A stretch of DNA of 64,000 nt. It comes from Roseivirga ehrenbergii (lineage in GTDB: Bacteria; Bacteroidota; Bacteroidia; Cytophagales; Cyclobacteriaceae). The notes under the pieces are model-generated. The model did no database searches, had not been told where the DNA came from, and was given only the letters and a program-made list of their open reading frames with translations. The translations under genes and the position numbers were made by a program. The stretch spans positions 1 to 64,000 of the forward strand of contig NZ_LQZQ01000012.1 in NCBI RefSeq assembly GCF_001593005.1. Reading direction: 5' to 3'. Of this stretch, positions 27,657 through 35,814 are shown piece after piece; the first letter of the stretch is position 1; every line of letters starts with the position of its first letter.

Positions 27657-28802
27657 ATGATAAAGCGATTCTTGACAGTACTTTCAATTGGTTTATTCAC
27701 GCTAATGGGCGCTAACGTCAATGTTTGGGCGCAAAGCGAAATTGATTTGTCGAAAATCAAACTCCCTGAAGGTTTTAAGATTTCTATTTATGCAGAAGGA
27801 ATTACAGACGCACGCTCATTGAGTAGTACTCCTGATGGGAAAACCGTGTTTGTTGGAAACAGAAGAAGAAAAAATGTGTATGCGCTTACCGATACTGATG
27901 GAGACATGGTAGCTGATAAGGCGTACAAATGGGCATCGAAAACAGGCAAGGATTGGAATATGCCCAACGGTGTGGCTTATCATAACGGAGATTTATATGT
28001 GGCCGAAGTCAACAGAGTTCTCCGTTTTCCTGATATCATGAATAATTTGGATGACCCAAAGCAAGAGGTGATTTTCGAAGATTATCCAACAGATGCTCAT
28101 CATGGGTGGAAGTTTATTGCCTTTGGTCCTGATGGTAAGCTTTACGTTCCAGTAGGAGCGCCTTGTAATGTTTGCGAGAGCGATAAGGAAGTTTATGCAT
28201 CGATTACCAGAATGAATCCTGATGGTTCGAACATGGAAATATATGCTACTGGAGTAAGAAATAGTGTAGGATTTGCTTGGGATCCAAAGACTCAAAAAAT
28301 GTGGTTTACCGATAACGGAAGAGACATGATGGGAGATGATATTCCAGCTTGTGAACTTAATTTTGCTCCAGAAAAAGGAATGAATTTTGGGTTTCCTTAT
28401 TGGCACCAAGGCGATATTCCAGACCCAGACTTTGGCGATAAATTTCCTAGAACGAACTTTACTGAACCAAAATATAAGTTTGAACCCCATTCTGCTCCAT
28501 TAGGCTTAAGGTTCTATCAAGGAGATATGTTTCCAGCCAAGTATAAAAACAATATTATTGTTGCTCAACATGGCTCATGGAATCGCTCGCTAGATGCAGG
28601 GCATATTGGTTACCAATTGCGCTTTGTTCAGGTAGAAGGAGATAAGGTAATTAGTAGTGAAATTTTCGCTTCTGGCTGGTTAGATCAAAAAACCAATAAG
28701 GGTTGGGGAAAACCTGTAGATATTTTAGAAATGCCTGATGGCTCCATTCTAGTTTCTGATGATGTTGCTGGTGTGATTTATCGTATTTCTTATGAGAAAT
28801 AA
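27657..28802 (+). CDS. PQQ-dependent sugar dehydrogenase family protein (sorbosone/glucose dehydrogenase-like)
   Basis: 381 residues from ATG 27657; the in-frame TTG at 27651 is not needed. A signal peptide ends near NVWAQS, so it is periplasmic or secreted. The six-bladed propeller of the GSDH family is indicated by LPEGFKISIYAEG, GDLYVAEVNRVLRF, FGPDGKLYVPVGAPCNVC, YATGVRNSVGFAWDP, and FTDNGRDMMGDDIPACELN. The C-terminal QHGSWNRS and ILVSDDVAGVIYRI are also typical. Family members oxidise aldoses or sorbosone with PQQ. The true substrate, and whether PQQ is available, cannot be told from here. It is divergent from the ABC-F gene. Confidence 0.85.
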   Translation: MIKRFLTVLSIGLFTLMGANVNVWAQSEIDLSKIKLPEGFKISIYAEGITDARSLSSTPDGKTVFVGNRRRKNVYALTDTDGDMVADKAYKWASKTGKDWNMPNGVAYHNGDLYVAEVNRVLRFPDIMNNLDDPKQEVIFEDYPTDAHHGWKFIAFGPDGKLYVPVGAPCNVCESDKEVYASITRMNPDGSNMEIYATGVRNSVGFAWDPKTQKMWFTDNGRDMMGDDIPACELNFAPEKGMNFGFPYWHQGDIPDPDFGDKFPRTNFTEPKYKFEPHSAPLGLRFYQGDMFPAKYKNNIIVAQHGSWNRSLDAGHIGYQLRFVQVEGDKVISSEIFASGWLDQKTNKGWGKPVDILEMPDGSILVSDDVAGVIYRISYEK

Positions 28803-28825
28803 CCTGTTGGAACCCAAAGGTAAAT

Positions 28826-28831
28826 AAGGAG
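28826..28831 (+). promoter_or_regulatory. Shine-Dalgarno unusually close to a TTG start
   Basis: AAGGAG ends only three bases before the TTG at 28835, which is tight for initiation. No better start exists: the next in-frame ATG would remove the first strand of the ABC domain. Confidence 0.4.
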
Positions 28832-28834
28832 CTA

Positions 28835-29839
28835 TTGAAATTTCTTAAAGTAAATAAAGTATCAAAAACCTATTTAGGTAATGAAAAGCCAGCGGTTTCC
28901 GATCTGGCTTTTTCAATGAAAAAGGGCGAGATCGTTTCCTTTGTGGGAGCCAGTGGTTCAGGTAAGTCTACCTTATTGAAAATGATTGGTGGATTGATTT
29001 CGCCAGAAAACGGAACCATTCATTTTCAAGGAAAGGAATTGGATAAGCCGGAAGATAAGCTTATTCCTGGCCAAGAAGGAATAAAAATGGTGTTTCAAGA
29101 TTTGCGATTAATGCCAAATCGAACCGTGGAGGAAAATATTAAATATCCACTTTTGTTATTTGATAAAGACTATCAAAATGATCGAGTGGAAGAACTCTTA
29201 GAGATTTGTCATCTTCAAGAATTTAGAAAAAGATTACCACGAGAGCTATCTGGTGGCCAGCAGCAGCGGCTGGCTTTGGCTAAGACCCTTGCCGAAGAAC
29301 CTGAGCTTCTTTTAATGGATGAGCCATTTAGCAATCTAGATCCTATAGTTAAGAGTAAACTTATTGTTGAAGTGAGTGAAATTATCCGAAATCAACAATT
29401 GAGCTTGATTATGGTAACGCATGATACTCAAGATGCACTAATGCTTTCAGATAAGATTGGCTTTATGTCTGACGGTAAATTGCTACAGTTTGATTCTCCA
29501 TTGAATATTTACAACAAGCCTACAAGCGTTGAAATTGCAGCGTTTTTCGGAATCGTCAACATTTTTAGCGAAGCTGAGTTTTCAAGTATTTTTCATGAAA
29601 AATTGAACATCGAAAAGGGGCAGCAGATTATTGTTCGTGCAGAGAGTTTTGAAACTGAATTCCAGGCTGGTGCTTTAACGCTTGACGGGCTGGTTTCAGG
29701 TACTTTTTTTAAGGGGAATGGGTACTTGATTAGATTGAAGGTTGGTAATCATTCGATTGATGTGTTTGCTAAAAATCAATTGAAAATTGAAGATAGCGTA
29801 TCGTTTTATGTAGCTCGTCACAATCTCATGGTCATTTAG
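28835..29839 (+). CDS. ABC transporter ATP-binding protein, orphan, with TOBE-like C-terminus
   Basis: 334 residues from TTG 28835. It has Walker A GASGSGKST, Q-loop VFQDLRL, signature LSGGQQQRLALAK, Walker B LLLMDEPFSNLD and H-loop VTHD. The residues after ~240 form a small beta domain (QQIIVRAESFETEF, YLIRLKVGNHSIDVFAKN) like the TOBE domain of CysA/PotA/FbpC-type importers for inorganic ions or polyamines. No permease or binding-protein gene is adjacent, so its partners must be encoded elsewhere. It follows the sugar dehydrogenase gene by 32 bp on the same strand. Confidence 0.85.
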   Translation: MKFLKVNKVSKTYLGNEKPAVSDLAFSMKKGEIVSFVGASGSGKSTLLKMIGGLISPENGTIHFQGKELDKPEDKLIPGQEGIKMVFQDLRLMPNRTVEENIKYPLLLFDKDYQNDRVEELLEICHLQEFRKRLPRELSGGQQQRLALAKTLAEEPELLLMDEPFSNLDPIVKSKLIVEVSEIIRNQQLSLIMVTHDTQDALMLSDKIGFMSDGKLLQFDSPLNIYNKPTSVEIAAFFGIVNIFSEAEFSSIFHEKLNIEKGQQIIVRAESFETEFQAGALTLDGLVSGTFFKGNGYLIRLKVGNHSIDVFAKNQLKIEDSVSFYVARHNLMVI

Positions 29840-29980
29840 AGTTTAATCGTTCTTTTTAATTATAGATATTTCTTCATAACTTCGTCACGATGGTTTTACC
29901 AGCCATTACCTCAATCTAATCACCATTCTTCCGACTGACTGTTACTTTTTTAGTACACAACTAACTTTAGACTTTAGATT

Positions 29981-31984
29981 ATGAAGAGTGCCATAATTTT
30001 TTCATTCCTTTTATTGTGTCTGACTACCGTAAGTCAAGCACAAAACCTCAATAAGGCCTATGCGGCTATGGAAGAGGGCGATTGGGAAGTAGCATTGGGA
30101 ATGCTTGAACCCATTATTAAAAAGAACGCCAAGAACAATGAAGCGAAATTTTTGGCAGCTATATGTCACACAGAAAGATATAGATTAGAAGAAGCCATTA
30201 GTCTCTTTAATGAGTCTACGGCCTTTGCTCAGGATTCACCTTATTTTTGGGTGAAATTTGCTAAGGCATATTTGTTAAATGAGCAGATAGACGAAGCTGA
30301 GCAGACGATTCAAAAAGTTAGAATGCAGGATTTGGATGATTTTCTACGACCAGACTATCTATTGGTGAGTAGTAATATCCAAAATGCGAAAAAGTATTTA
30401 CCCAACCCACGCGACATTATTATTAAGAACCTTGGGCCGAATATTAATACTGACGGAAACGAATATAGTCAGGTGGTAACTGGCGACCAAAGAGGTATTT
30501 ATTTCACTGCAAGAAGAAAAGGAACCGCCAAAGTAGCGGATGATGGTGAAGCATATGAGCAGGTACTTACTGCTGATATGAATGATATTGATGAGTGGGA
30601 TAAGGACAATCCATTGGAAGGGTTCGCTAGTACAACGGCTAACGAAGCACCAATTCAACTTTTTAATAATGACAGCACCCTAATCACTTTCTATGATGAA
30701 GATTTATTCATTTCGCAAAAGAAGAAAGATGGTACTTGGAGTAAAAGAGACGCATTACCTATTAATTCAAAACGATGGGATTCGCACGCTTTTATTTATA
30801 ATAATGGCAATTCAATGATTTATGCATCAGATATTAATCATGAGGTTGAAAACCTTGATTTATACATTATGCATAAGGATGAAAAAGGAAAATGGGGTAA
30901 GCCAGCACCAATTACTGAGTTAAATACTCCAGTGAATGATGATGCTCCTTTTGTGGCAGAAGATGGCACGTTTTATTTTTCTTCAAGAGGACACGACTCA
31001 ATGGGAGGCTACGATATTTTCTCAACTAAATACGACAGTGCTACAGGTAAATTTAATGCGCCCGAAAACATGGGAGCTCCTATAAACTTGCCTAATGACG
31101 ATACCTTCTTTACAATGTATGGTGGTTTTGCATATTTATCTTCTAGTCGCCCAGAAGGTTACGGACAAGTGGATATCTATCGAATTATCATGTTCAACCA
31201 ATCTCAGATCCAAGGTAAATTTTTGGAGTGTGATGGAGTAACACCAGTGGCTAATGCTACCATCACGGTGGAAGGCGAAGATGGGCCGATTTCAACAACT
31301 ACAGATGAATACGGAGTTTATAAAATGGTAATGCCTATCGAAAGGTCTTTCGACTTAAGAGCAGTGTTAAACGGAGAAACTATTTATGAGAAGAAGCATA
31401 CCATTCGTGTGCTTTTTAGAGATCAGTTTGATGTAGACCAAAACTTCTACGTGGGTTGTGAAAAGAATGATGAAACCATTTATGTGAAAATGATCAATGG
31501 TTTTGATCTTGACCCTACCAACTTGCCTGTTGATCCGCCATCGATTGAAGGAATAAAGCCTAAAGTGACAGAAGAAGTGGTAGAGGAAGTTGCTCCTCCA
31601 GCAGAAGAGCCTAAAGAAATTATAGCTGCGGTCCCAGCCGAAAAGAAAATTAAGCTTCCGAATGTATTCTTCGATTTCGATAAGCATAACATCAAATCAG
31701 AATTCTTCCAACGCTTAAATGAAGCCGCGGCACTATTGGTAGAAAACAGAGACTTGAGGGTTATGGTAGCTGGCCATACTGATGAATACGGAACGAACCC
31801 GTATAACGTAGCACTTGGTATCAGACGATACACCGAGGTATATAATTACTTGATAAGTAAAGGAGTAAATCCAAGTCAGTTAGAGGTGAAGACCTTTAGT
31901 GAAGACACACCTATTGCAACAAACTATACAATAGAAGGTAGGGCCTTTAACCGTAGGGTGGAGCTATCATTCATTGAAAAATAA
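29981..31984 (+). CDS. PorE-like OmpA family protein (TPR, PD40 propeller, Cna/CarboxypepD-type domain, OmpA)
   Basis: 667 residues with a signal peptide ending TVSQAQ. Domains in order: TPR-like repeats (about 25-130), a WD40-like PD40 beta-propeller (about 160-400; APFVAEDGTFYFSSRGHDSM, GGYDIFSTKYD), a carboxypeptidase-regulatory-like Ig fold (about 405-480), a Pro/Glu-rich linker (about 515-555) and an OmpA C-terminal peptidoglycan-binding domain (about 560-667; NVFFDFDKHNI, AGHTDEYGTN, NRRVELSF). This is the layout of PorE of the type IX secretion system, which ties the PorK/N ring to peptidoglycan. Related proteins without that role exist, so the PorE assignment is likely but not certain. 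Confidence 0.85.
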   Translation: MKSAIIFSFLLLCLTTVSQAQNLNKAYAAMEEGDWEVALGMLEPIIKKNAKNNEAKFLAAICHTERYRLEEAISLFNESTAFAQDSPYFWVKFAKAYLLNEQIDEAEQTIQKVRMQDLDDFLRPDYLLVSSNIQNAKKYLPNPRDIIIKNLGPNINTDGNEYSQVVTGDQRGIYFTARRKGTAKVADDGEAYEQVLTADMNDIDEWDKDNPLEGFASTTANEAPIQLFNNDSTLITFYDEDLFISQKKKDGTWSKRDALPINSKRWDSHAFIYNNGNSMIYASDINHEVENLDLYIMHKDEKGKWGKPAPITELNTPVNDDAPFVAEDGTFYFSSRGHDSMGGYDIFSTKYDSATGKFNAPENMGAPINLPNDDTFFTMYGGFAYLSSSRPEGYGQVDIYRIIMFNQSQIQGKFLECDGVTPVANATITVEGEDGPISTTTDEYGVYKMVMPIERSFDLRAVLNGETIYEKKHTIRVLFRDQFDVDQNFYVGCEKNDETIYVKMINGFDLDPTNLPVDPPSIEGIKPKVTEEVVEEVAPPAEEPKEIIAAVPAEKKIKLPNVFFDFDKHNIKSEFFQRLNEAAALLVENRDLRVMVAGHTDEYGTNPYNVALGIRRYTEVYNYLISKGVNPSQLEVKTFSEDTPIATNYTIEGRAFNRRVELSFIEK

Positions 31985-32011
31985 CATACCATATATTGGG
32001 TTACTACAACT

Positions 32012-32042
32012 AAAAGAGGCGATCAATTTGATCGCCTCTTTT
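32012..32042. terminator. Strong bidirectional terminator between convergent genes
   Basis: A perfect 15-bp stem, AAAAGAGGCGATCAA (32012-32026) with TTGATCGCCTCTTTT (32028-32042), around a single T, has A- and T-runs on both flanks. It serves both the PorE-like gene and the arginine-deiminase-family gene. Confidence 0.9.
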
Positions 32043-32066
32043 CATTTATGGAAATAAACTCGAATC

Positions 32067-32975
32067 TCAGGAACGTCTGAGTGGCATTGTAGAACACCTG
32101 AGCAGGCCGCTAAGTTTTGAATTCTCAGTATAGTCTACTTCATGAACTGTGTAGCCGCGCTCTTTTAAAGCAGCAATCAGCGCCTTGAATGATCTTTCTA
32201 CCACGATATCTTTTGGTGAAAGCGAGAAAATATTAGGAAACATTCTATTCATTTGAGCCTGATCTACCTTAATCATATCCTCTTCTTTAAAAAGGTCATA
32301 GATAATTTGTGGGTACTCAGCAAAGCCATTTTCATAGATGATGGCCTCTTTTGTTCCGATGGGTTGAAAGGTACAATCCAAGTGGAGAATGTTAATCTTC
32401 CGATCTTCGGAAACTACTAAAGGAATAGCGTGTACTTGTTTATGAGGGAAAGAGGCTTTAACGAATTCATAACCTTCCCAATTGGTGCGAGCACTAATAC
32501 CTACAAAAATATGATCGTTCCATAGAATGACGTCACCTCCTTCAACATTGGCGTTTTTTGGCGGGTGAATAATGTTTCGTGGATTTATTTTATTGGTGAT
32601 ATGCCTTACCCCAGGAAGTTCCAATTGTCGAACTTCTTCTTGCATGCTGGCTACCACATAGGTGTTGTCTATTACAAACCCAATATCACGTGTGAAAACC
32701 TGCTCTAGGCCTTCAATGTTTTTTGGGCGATAAACCTCAACTCCGAAAGCTTTAAGCACCTTTTCGAAGGTTGAAATTTCATGTTGAATATCCTCTTCCG
32801 TAGGATATGTTCCTTCTTCCTTATGGTGTTTACTGGTTGGGTTAATTTCCGATTCTTCCCCTAAATCAGTGCCAATGCCTAAAACCACAGCTTCAAGCTT
32901 ATCGGTTTCATTTTTAACATTTAGGTGGAGGTATGTGCTTTCTTTTTCTGAAGTAGTGAACTCAACTTCACTCAT
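32067..32975 (-). CDS. Arginine deiminase/amidinotransferase superfamily hydrolase (DDAH-like)
   Basis: 302 residues, cytoplasmic. The five-fold pentein propeller has acidic residues in FTRDIGFVI and NVEGGDVILWND, the catalytic His in LHLDCTFQP, and the catalytic Cys near the end in GLLRCSTMPLRR. This is the guanidine-modifying superfamily (arginine deiminase, dimethylargininase, citrulline/ornithine-related enzymes). The glycine-flanked Cys and short length fit a DDAH or arginine-deiminase-like hydrolase of arginine or a methylated arginine rather than a transferase. No arginine deiminase operon partners (carbamate kinase, ornithine transcarbamylase) are present. Confidence 0.83.
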   Translation of the reverse strand: MSEVEFTTSEKESTYLHLNVKNETDKLEAVVLGIGTDLGEESEINPTSKHHKEEGTYPTEEDIQHEISTFEKVLKAFGVEVYRPKNIEGLEQVFTRDIGFVIDNTYVVASMQEEVRQLELPGVRHITNKINPRNIIHPPKNANVEGGDVILWNDHIFVGISARTNWEGYEFVKASFPHKQVHAIPLVVSEDRKINILHLDCTFQPIGTKEAIIYENGFAEYPQIIYDLFKEEDMIKVDQAQMNRMFPNIFSLSPKDIVVERSFKALIAALKERGYTVHEVDYTENSKLSGLLRCSTMPLRRS

Positions 32976-33079
32976 AAATCTGCCTTTTGGTTACAAAATT
33001 CTAAGATCGGAATTAATGATTTAATGCCCTAGATATAACCTAGGAATACCAGTATTGGTTATGAATTTTAAAGGTCAAC

Positions 33080-34291
33080 CTAACTCAAGTTTGTTTTGCG
33101 TAGGGTTCGGTAAGCAAAAATTACACTTAGAAATGTTAGAATTGCGCCAAGCAAAAAGGCGGCTCCCGCAAAGTAAAAGTTGCCTTCGGTAGTGAAGTAG
33201 GCAAAAATGCCTGTCATTAATGGTGGGCCTACAATGGAAGTTACGCTGATTAAGCTGGTTAAACCGCCTTGTAATTCACCTTGCTCATTGGCAGGTACTT
33301 GTGTCGACATAATGGCTTGAAGTGTTGGCCCAGCCAAGCCGCCCAAAGCATAGGGAATCATAAAGGCATACATCATCCATGATTGATTAGCGAATGCGAA
33401 GAGTAATAAACCCAAAGCATAAAAGGTAATACCAATGTAAACAGCGCGCTTCTGTCCTAACTTAGGCACAGCCACACGAATAAGTAACCCTTGCACTAAG
33501 GCTACCATCAGCCCTACAAATGCCAAAGAGTATCCGATTTGGGCTTCTGACCATTGAAATTCTTCAATCACAAAAAACGACCAGTTGCTTTGCACGGCAT
33601 GGGCAGCAATGTAAATCAAGACCAATGACAACACTAAGCCCATAATGACAGGGTACTTTCTCAGTTGTGCCAATGAGCCAATTGGGTTGGCTCGCTTCCA
33701 TGAAAAAGGTCGTCTATTTTCAGGAGTTAACGATTCTGGAAGAATGAAATAGCCATACAGCCAATTGAGAAGTGCTAAGCAACCAGCTACGAAAAAAGGC
33801 ACCCTTGGCCCAATTTCACCAAGTAAACCTCCTGTCAGCGGGCCAATGATAAAGCCAACACCAAAGGCTGCTCCAATCATACCGAAATTTTGAGCACGTT
33901 TTTCAGGTGGACTTACATCGGCAATATAGGCCATGGCCGTTGTAATGCTTGCTCCGCCAATGCCAGCTACAATTCTTGCCAGAAAAAGCCAAGCCAAAGT
34001 AGGTGATAGGGCCGCAATAAAATAATCGATTCCTAAAGCAAACAGTGAAATAAGAAGAATCGGGCGCCTGCCATACTTGTCACTTAATCCTCCCAAAATA
34101 GGGGAGAACACAAATTGCATAGAGGCGTAGGATAAGGCGAGTAAACCTCCGATTTTGGCTGTTTCGCTAATGGATTCGCCCCCCAGCTCTAAAATGAGTG
34201 TTGGCACTACGGGCAGTACAATTCCAATTCCAATAATGTCAATCAGAATGGTTGCCAAAATAAATGGCATGGCGGGCGTACGTTTCGACAT
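33080..34291 (-). CDS. MFS transporter, TetA/TCR-type drug:H+ antiporter family
   Basis: 403 residues, 12 predicted membrane helices. The first-half motif A is GGLSDKYGRRPILLIS between helices 2 and 3. Motif C-like sequence GAAFGVGFIIGPLTGG in helix 5 marks an antiporter, and IDIIGIGIVLPVVPTLI in helix 1 is typical of the Tet(A) group. The central loop is short. Family members export tetracyclines or other small drugs; the substrate cannot be inferred. It lies 54 bp downstream of murB on the same strand and might be co-transcribed. Confidence 0.88.
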   Translation of the reverse strand: MSKRTPAMPFILATILIDIIGIGIVLPVVPTLILELGGESISETAKIGGLLALSYASMQFVFSPILGGLSDKYGRRPILLISLFALGIDYFIAALSPTLAWLFLARIVAGIGGASITTAMAYIADVSPPEKRAQNFGMIGAAFGVGFIIGPLTGGLLGEIGPRVPFFVAGCLALLNWLYGYFILPESLTPENRRPFSWKRANPIGSLAQLRKYPVIMGLVLSLVLIYIAAHAVQSNWSFFVIEEFQWSEAQIGYSLAFVGLMVALVQGLLIRVAVPKLGQKRAVYIGITFYALGLLLFAFANQSWMMYAFMIPYALGGLAGPTLQAIMSTQVPANEQGELQGGLTSLISVTSIVGPPLMTGIFAYFTTEGNFYFAGAAFLLGAILTFLSVIFAYRTLRKTNLS

Positions 34292-34345
34292 CTTGGATAA
34301 ATTTGAGGGGTCGAATTTATGGAATTGAAACGAGTTGAAGAAGGA

Positions 34346-35362
34346 TTAAATGATATTCACTTCAGGGATAATTTCTATTCCAAATTTATCGGCAACAGAA
34401 GCCTTTATTTCCAAAGCTAATTTCTTGATGTCTTCTCCTTTTCCATTACCGTAATTCACCAGAACGAGGGGATGGTTTTTGTGTACACCAATTTCACCAA
34501 AGGTTTTACCTTTCCATCCTGCTTGTTCAATGAGCCACGCTGCTGGTATTTTTACTTTTTGTTCAGGTAGTTTGTACCCAGGAATGCTTGGAAATTCAGC
34601 CCTAAGGCCTTCATAGTCAATATTGTCGATGGTAGGGTTTTTAAAGAAGCTGCCAGAATTTCCAATTTCTACAGGGTCGGGAAGCTTACTTTGCCTGATT
34701 TTGATAACTGCATCGCTAATGGCTTTAATGCTCAAATCGGTTACTCCCATTTCGTCTAAAGTAGCCTGAATAGCACCGTAAGAGGTGTTAAAGGTTGGGG
34801 TTTTATCTAACCTGAATACTACGGAAGTAATGATGTATTTTCCTTTCAAGGAAGTTTTGAAAACGCTTTCGCGATAGCCAAACTCACATTCCTCGGCTGT
34901 AAATTCTTGATATTTTCCTGATGCTATTTCAACCGCTTCTAAGGAGTGGAAAACGTCTTTAATTTCTACTCCATACGCCCCAATGTTTTGCATAGGTGCC
35001 GCACCAACTGTTCCAGGAATTAGGGAAAGGTTTTCTATGCCTGCCCAGTTGTTTTCAATACAGTGTAAAACAAATTGATGCCAGTTTTCGCCAGCCATGG
35101 CTTTGATCCAAACATGGTTTCTGTCTTCATCGATAAGCTCAATGCCTTTGAGCTCGTTTTTGAGTACAACGCCTTCAAAATCTTTAGTGAGTAAAATATT
35201 GCTACCGCCCCCTAAAACCATTAATGGTTCGTCAGACTCTATCATTTTAAGTGCATCGAGCAATTCTTTTATTGAAGTGAAGGCAATAAAGTGATTGGCT
35301 TTGGCTTCTAACCCAAAGGTGTTGAAGGGTTTGAGAGAAACGTTCTGTTCTAGTTTAATCAT
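34346..35362 (-). CDS. murB: UDP-N-acetylmuramate dehydrogenase
   Basis: 338 residues, the E. coli type (type I) length. FAD-binding segments VLGGGSNILL and IPGTVGAAPMQNIGAYGVE, substrate loop YRESVFK, the catalytic Ser in GNSGSFFKNP, and a C-terminal catalytic Glu in EIIPEV are all visible. It reduces UDP-GlcNAc-enolpyruvate with NADPH to UDP-MurNAc in peptidoglycan synthesis. The start overlaps the stop of the DinB-like gene by 4 bp, so it is the last or second-last gene of an operon beginning with the phosphohexomutase at 37526. Confidence 0.96.
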   Translation of the reverse strand: MIKLEQNVSLKPFNTFGLEAKANHFIAFTSIKELLDALKMIESDEPLMVLGGGSNILLTKDFEGVVLKNELKGIELIDEDRNHVWIKAMAGENWHQFVLHCIENNWAGIENLSLIPGTVGAAPMQNIGAYGVEIKDVFHSLEAVEIASGKYQEFTAEECEFGYRESVFKTSLKGKYIITSVVFRLDKTPTFNTSYGAIQATLDEMGVTDLSIKAISDAVIKIRQSKLPDPVEIGNSGSFFKNPTIDNIDYEGLRAEFPSIPGYKLPEQKVKIPAAWLIEQAGWKGKTFGEIGVHKNHPLVLVNYGNGKGEDIKKLALEIKASVADKFGIEIIPEVNII

Positions 35363-35814
35363 TTATCTAGAATCCTACGATGGTAATTGATTTGACCTAA
35401 ATGGTAATTTAAATGGCCTTGAAGATGAATAAGGAAGAACAGCGTACTCATTTCTTTATTATTAAAAAGCCTTTGTGGGTAGGGGTAATTCAATACCGAT
35501 TCCGGCAAACGTTGGAGTGTGTCGGTTACAGCAGTTTTTGCTTCTTGAATTGAACCAAGCAGCTCTGCACGACTTATATTTTTACCTGCAAACTCAAAAT
35601 CTCTATTCCTTTCGTATCCTGTTTTCCCCAGAACTGCTCCTATAAAATGCTGTAAGTTTCCGCAAAGATGAAGCACTAAATTTCCTGCCGTATTGGTAAT
35701 TTCTCCATCTGTAATCCATAAATTTTCTTCTTTCGAATAAGCTTCTACTTCTTTCGAAAGGCGATCTAAATCACGATTGATTAATTCTGAAATGGATTGG
35801 GCTGCTATACTCAT
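35359..35814 (-). CDS. DinB-like/DUF1572 four-helix protein
   Basis: 151 residues forming a predicted four-helix bundle of the DinB/YfiT family. Candidate metal ligands are the His residues in LVLHLCGNLQHFIG and LIHLQGHLNYHLGQINYH. Family members include metal-dependent thiol transferases (bacillithiol- and mycothiol-dependent) and DNA-damage-induced proteins. The exact role is unknown. It overlaps both neighbours by 4 bp (phosphohexomutase upstream, murB downstream), so it is translationally coupled to both. Confidence 0.8.
   Translation of the reverse strand: MSIAAQSISELINRDLDRLSKEVEAYSKEENLWITDGEITNTAGNLVLHLCGNLQHFIGAVLGKTGYERNRDFEFAGKNISRAELLGSIQEAKTAVTDTLQRLPESVLNYPYPQRLFNNKEMSTLFFLIHLQGHLNYHLGQINYHRRILDK

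Noticed and set aside
32998-33079. Imperfect palindrome (CCTAG...CTAGG) as a terminator
   Set aside because: The stem is five base pairs and lacks a T-run in the direction needed by the MFS gene.
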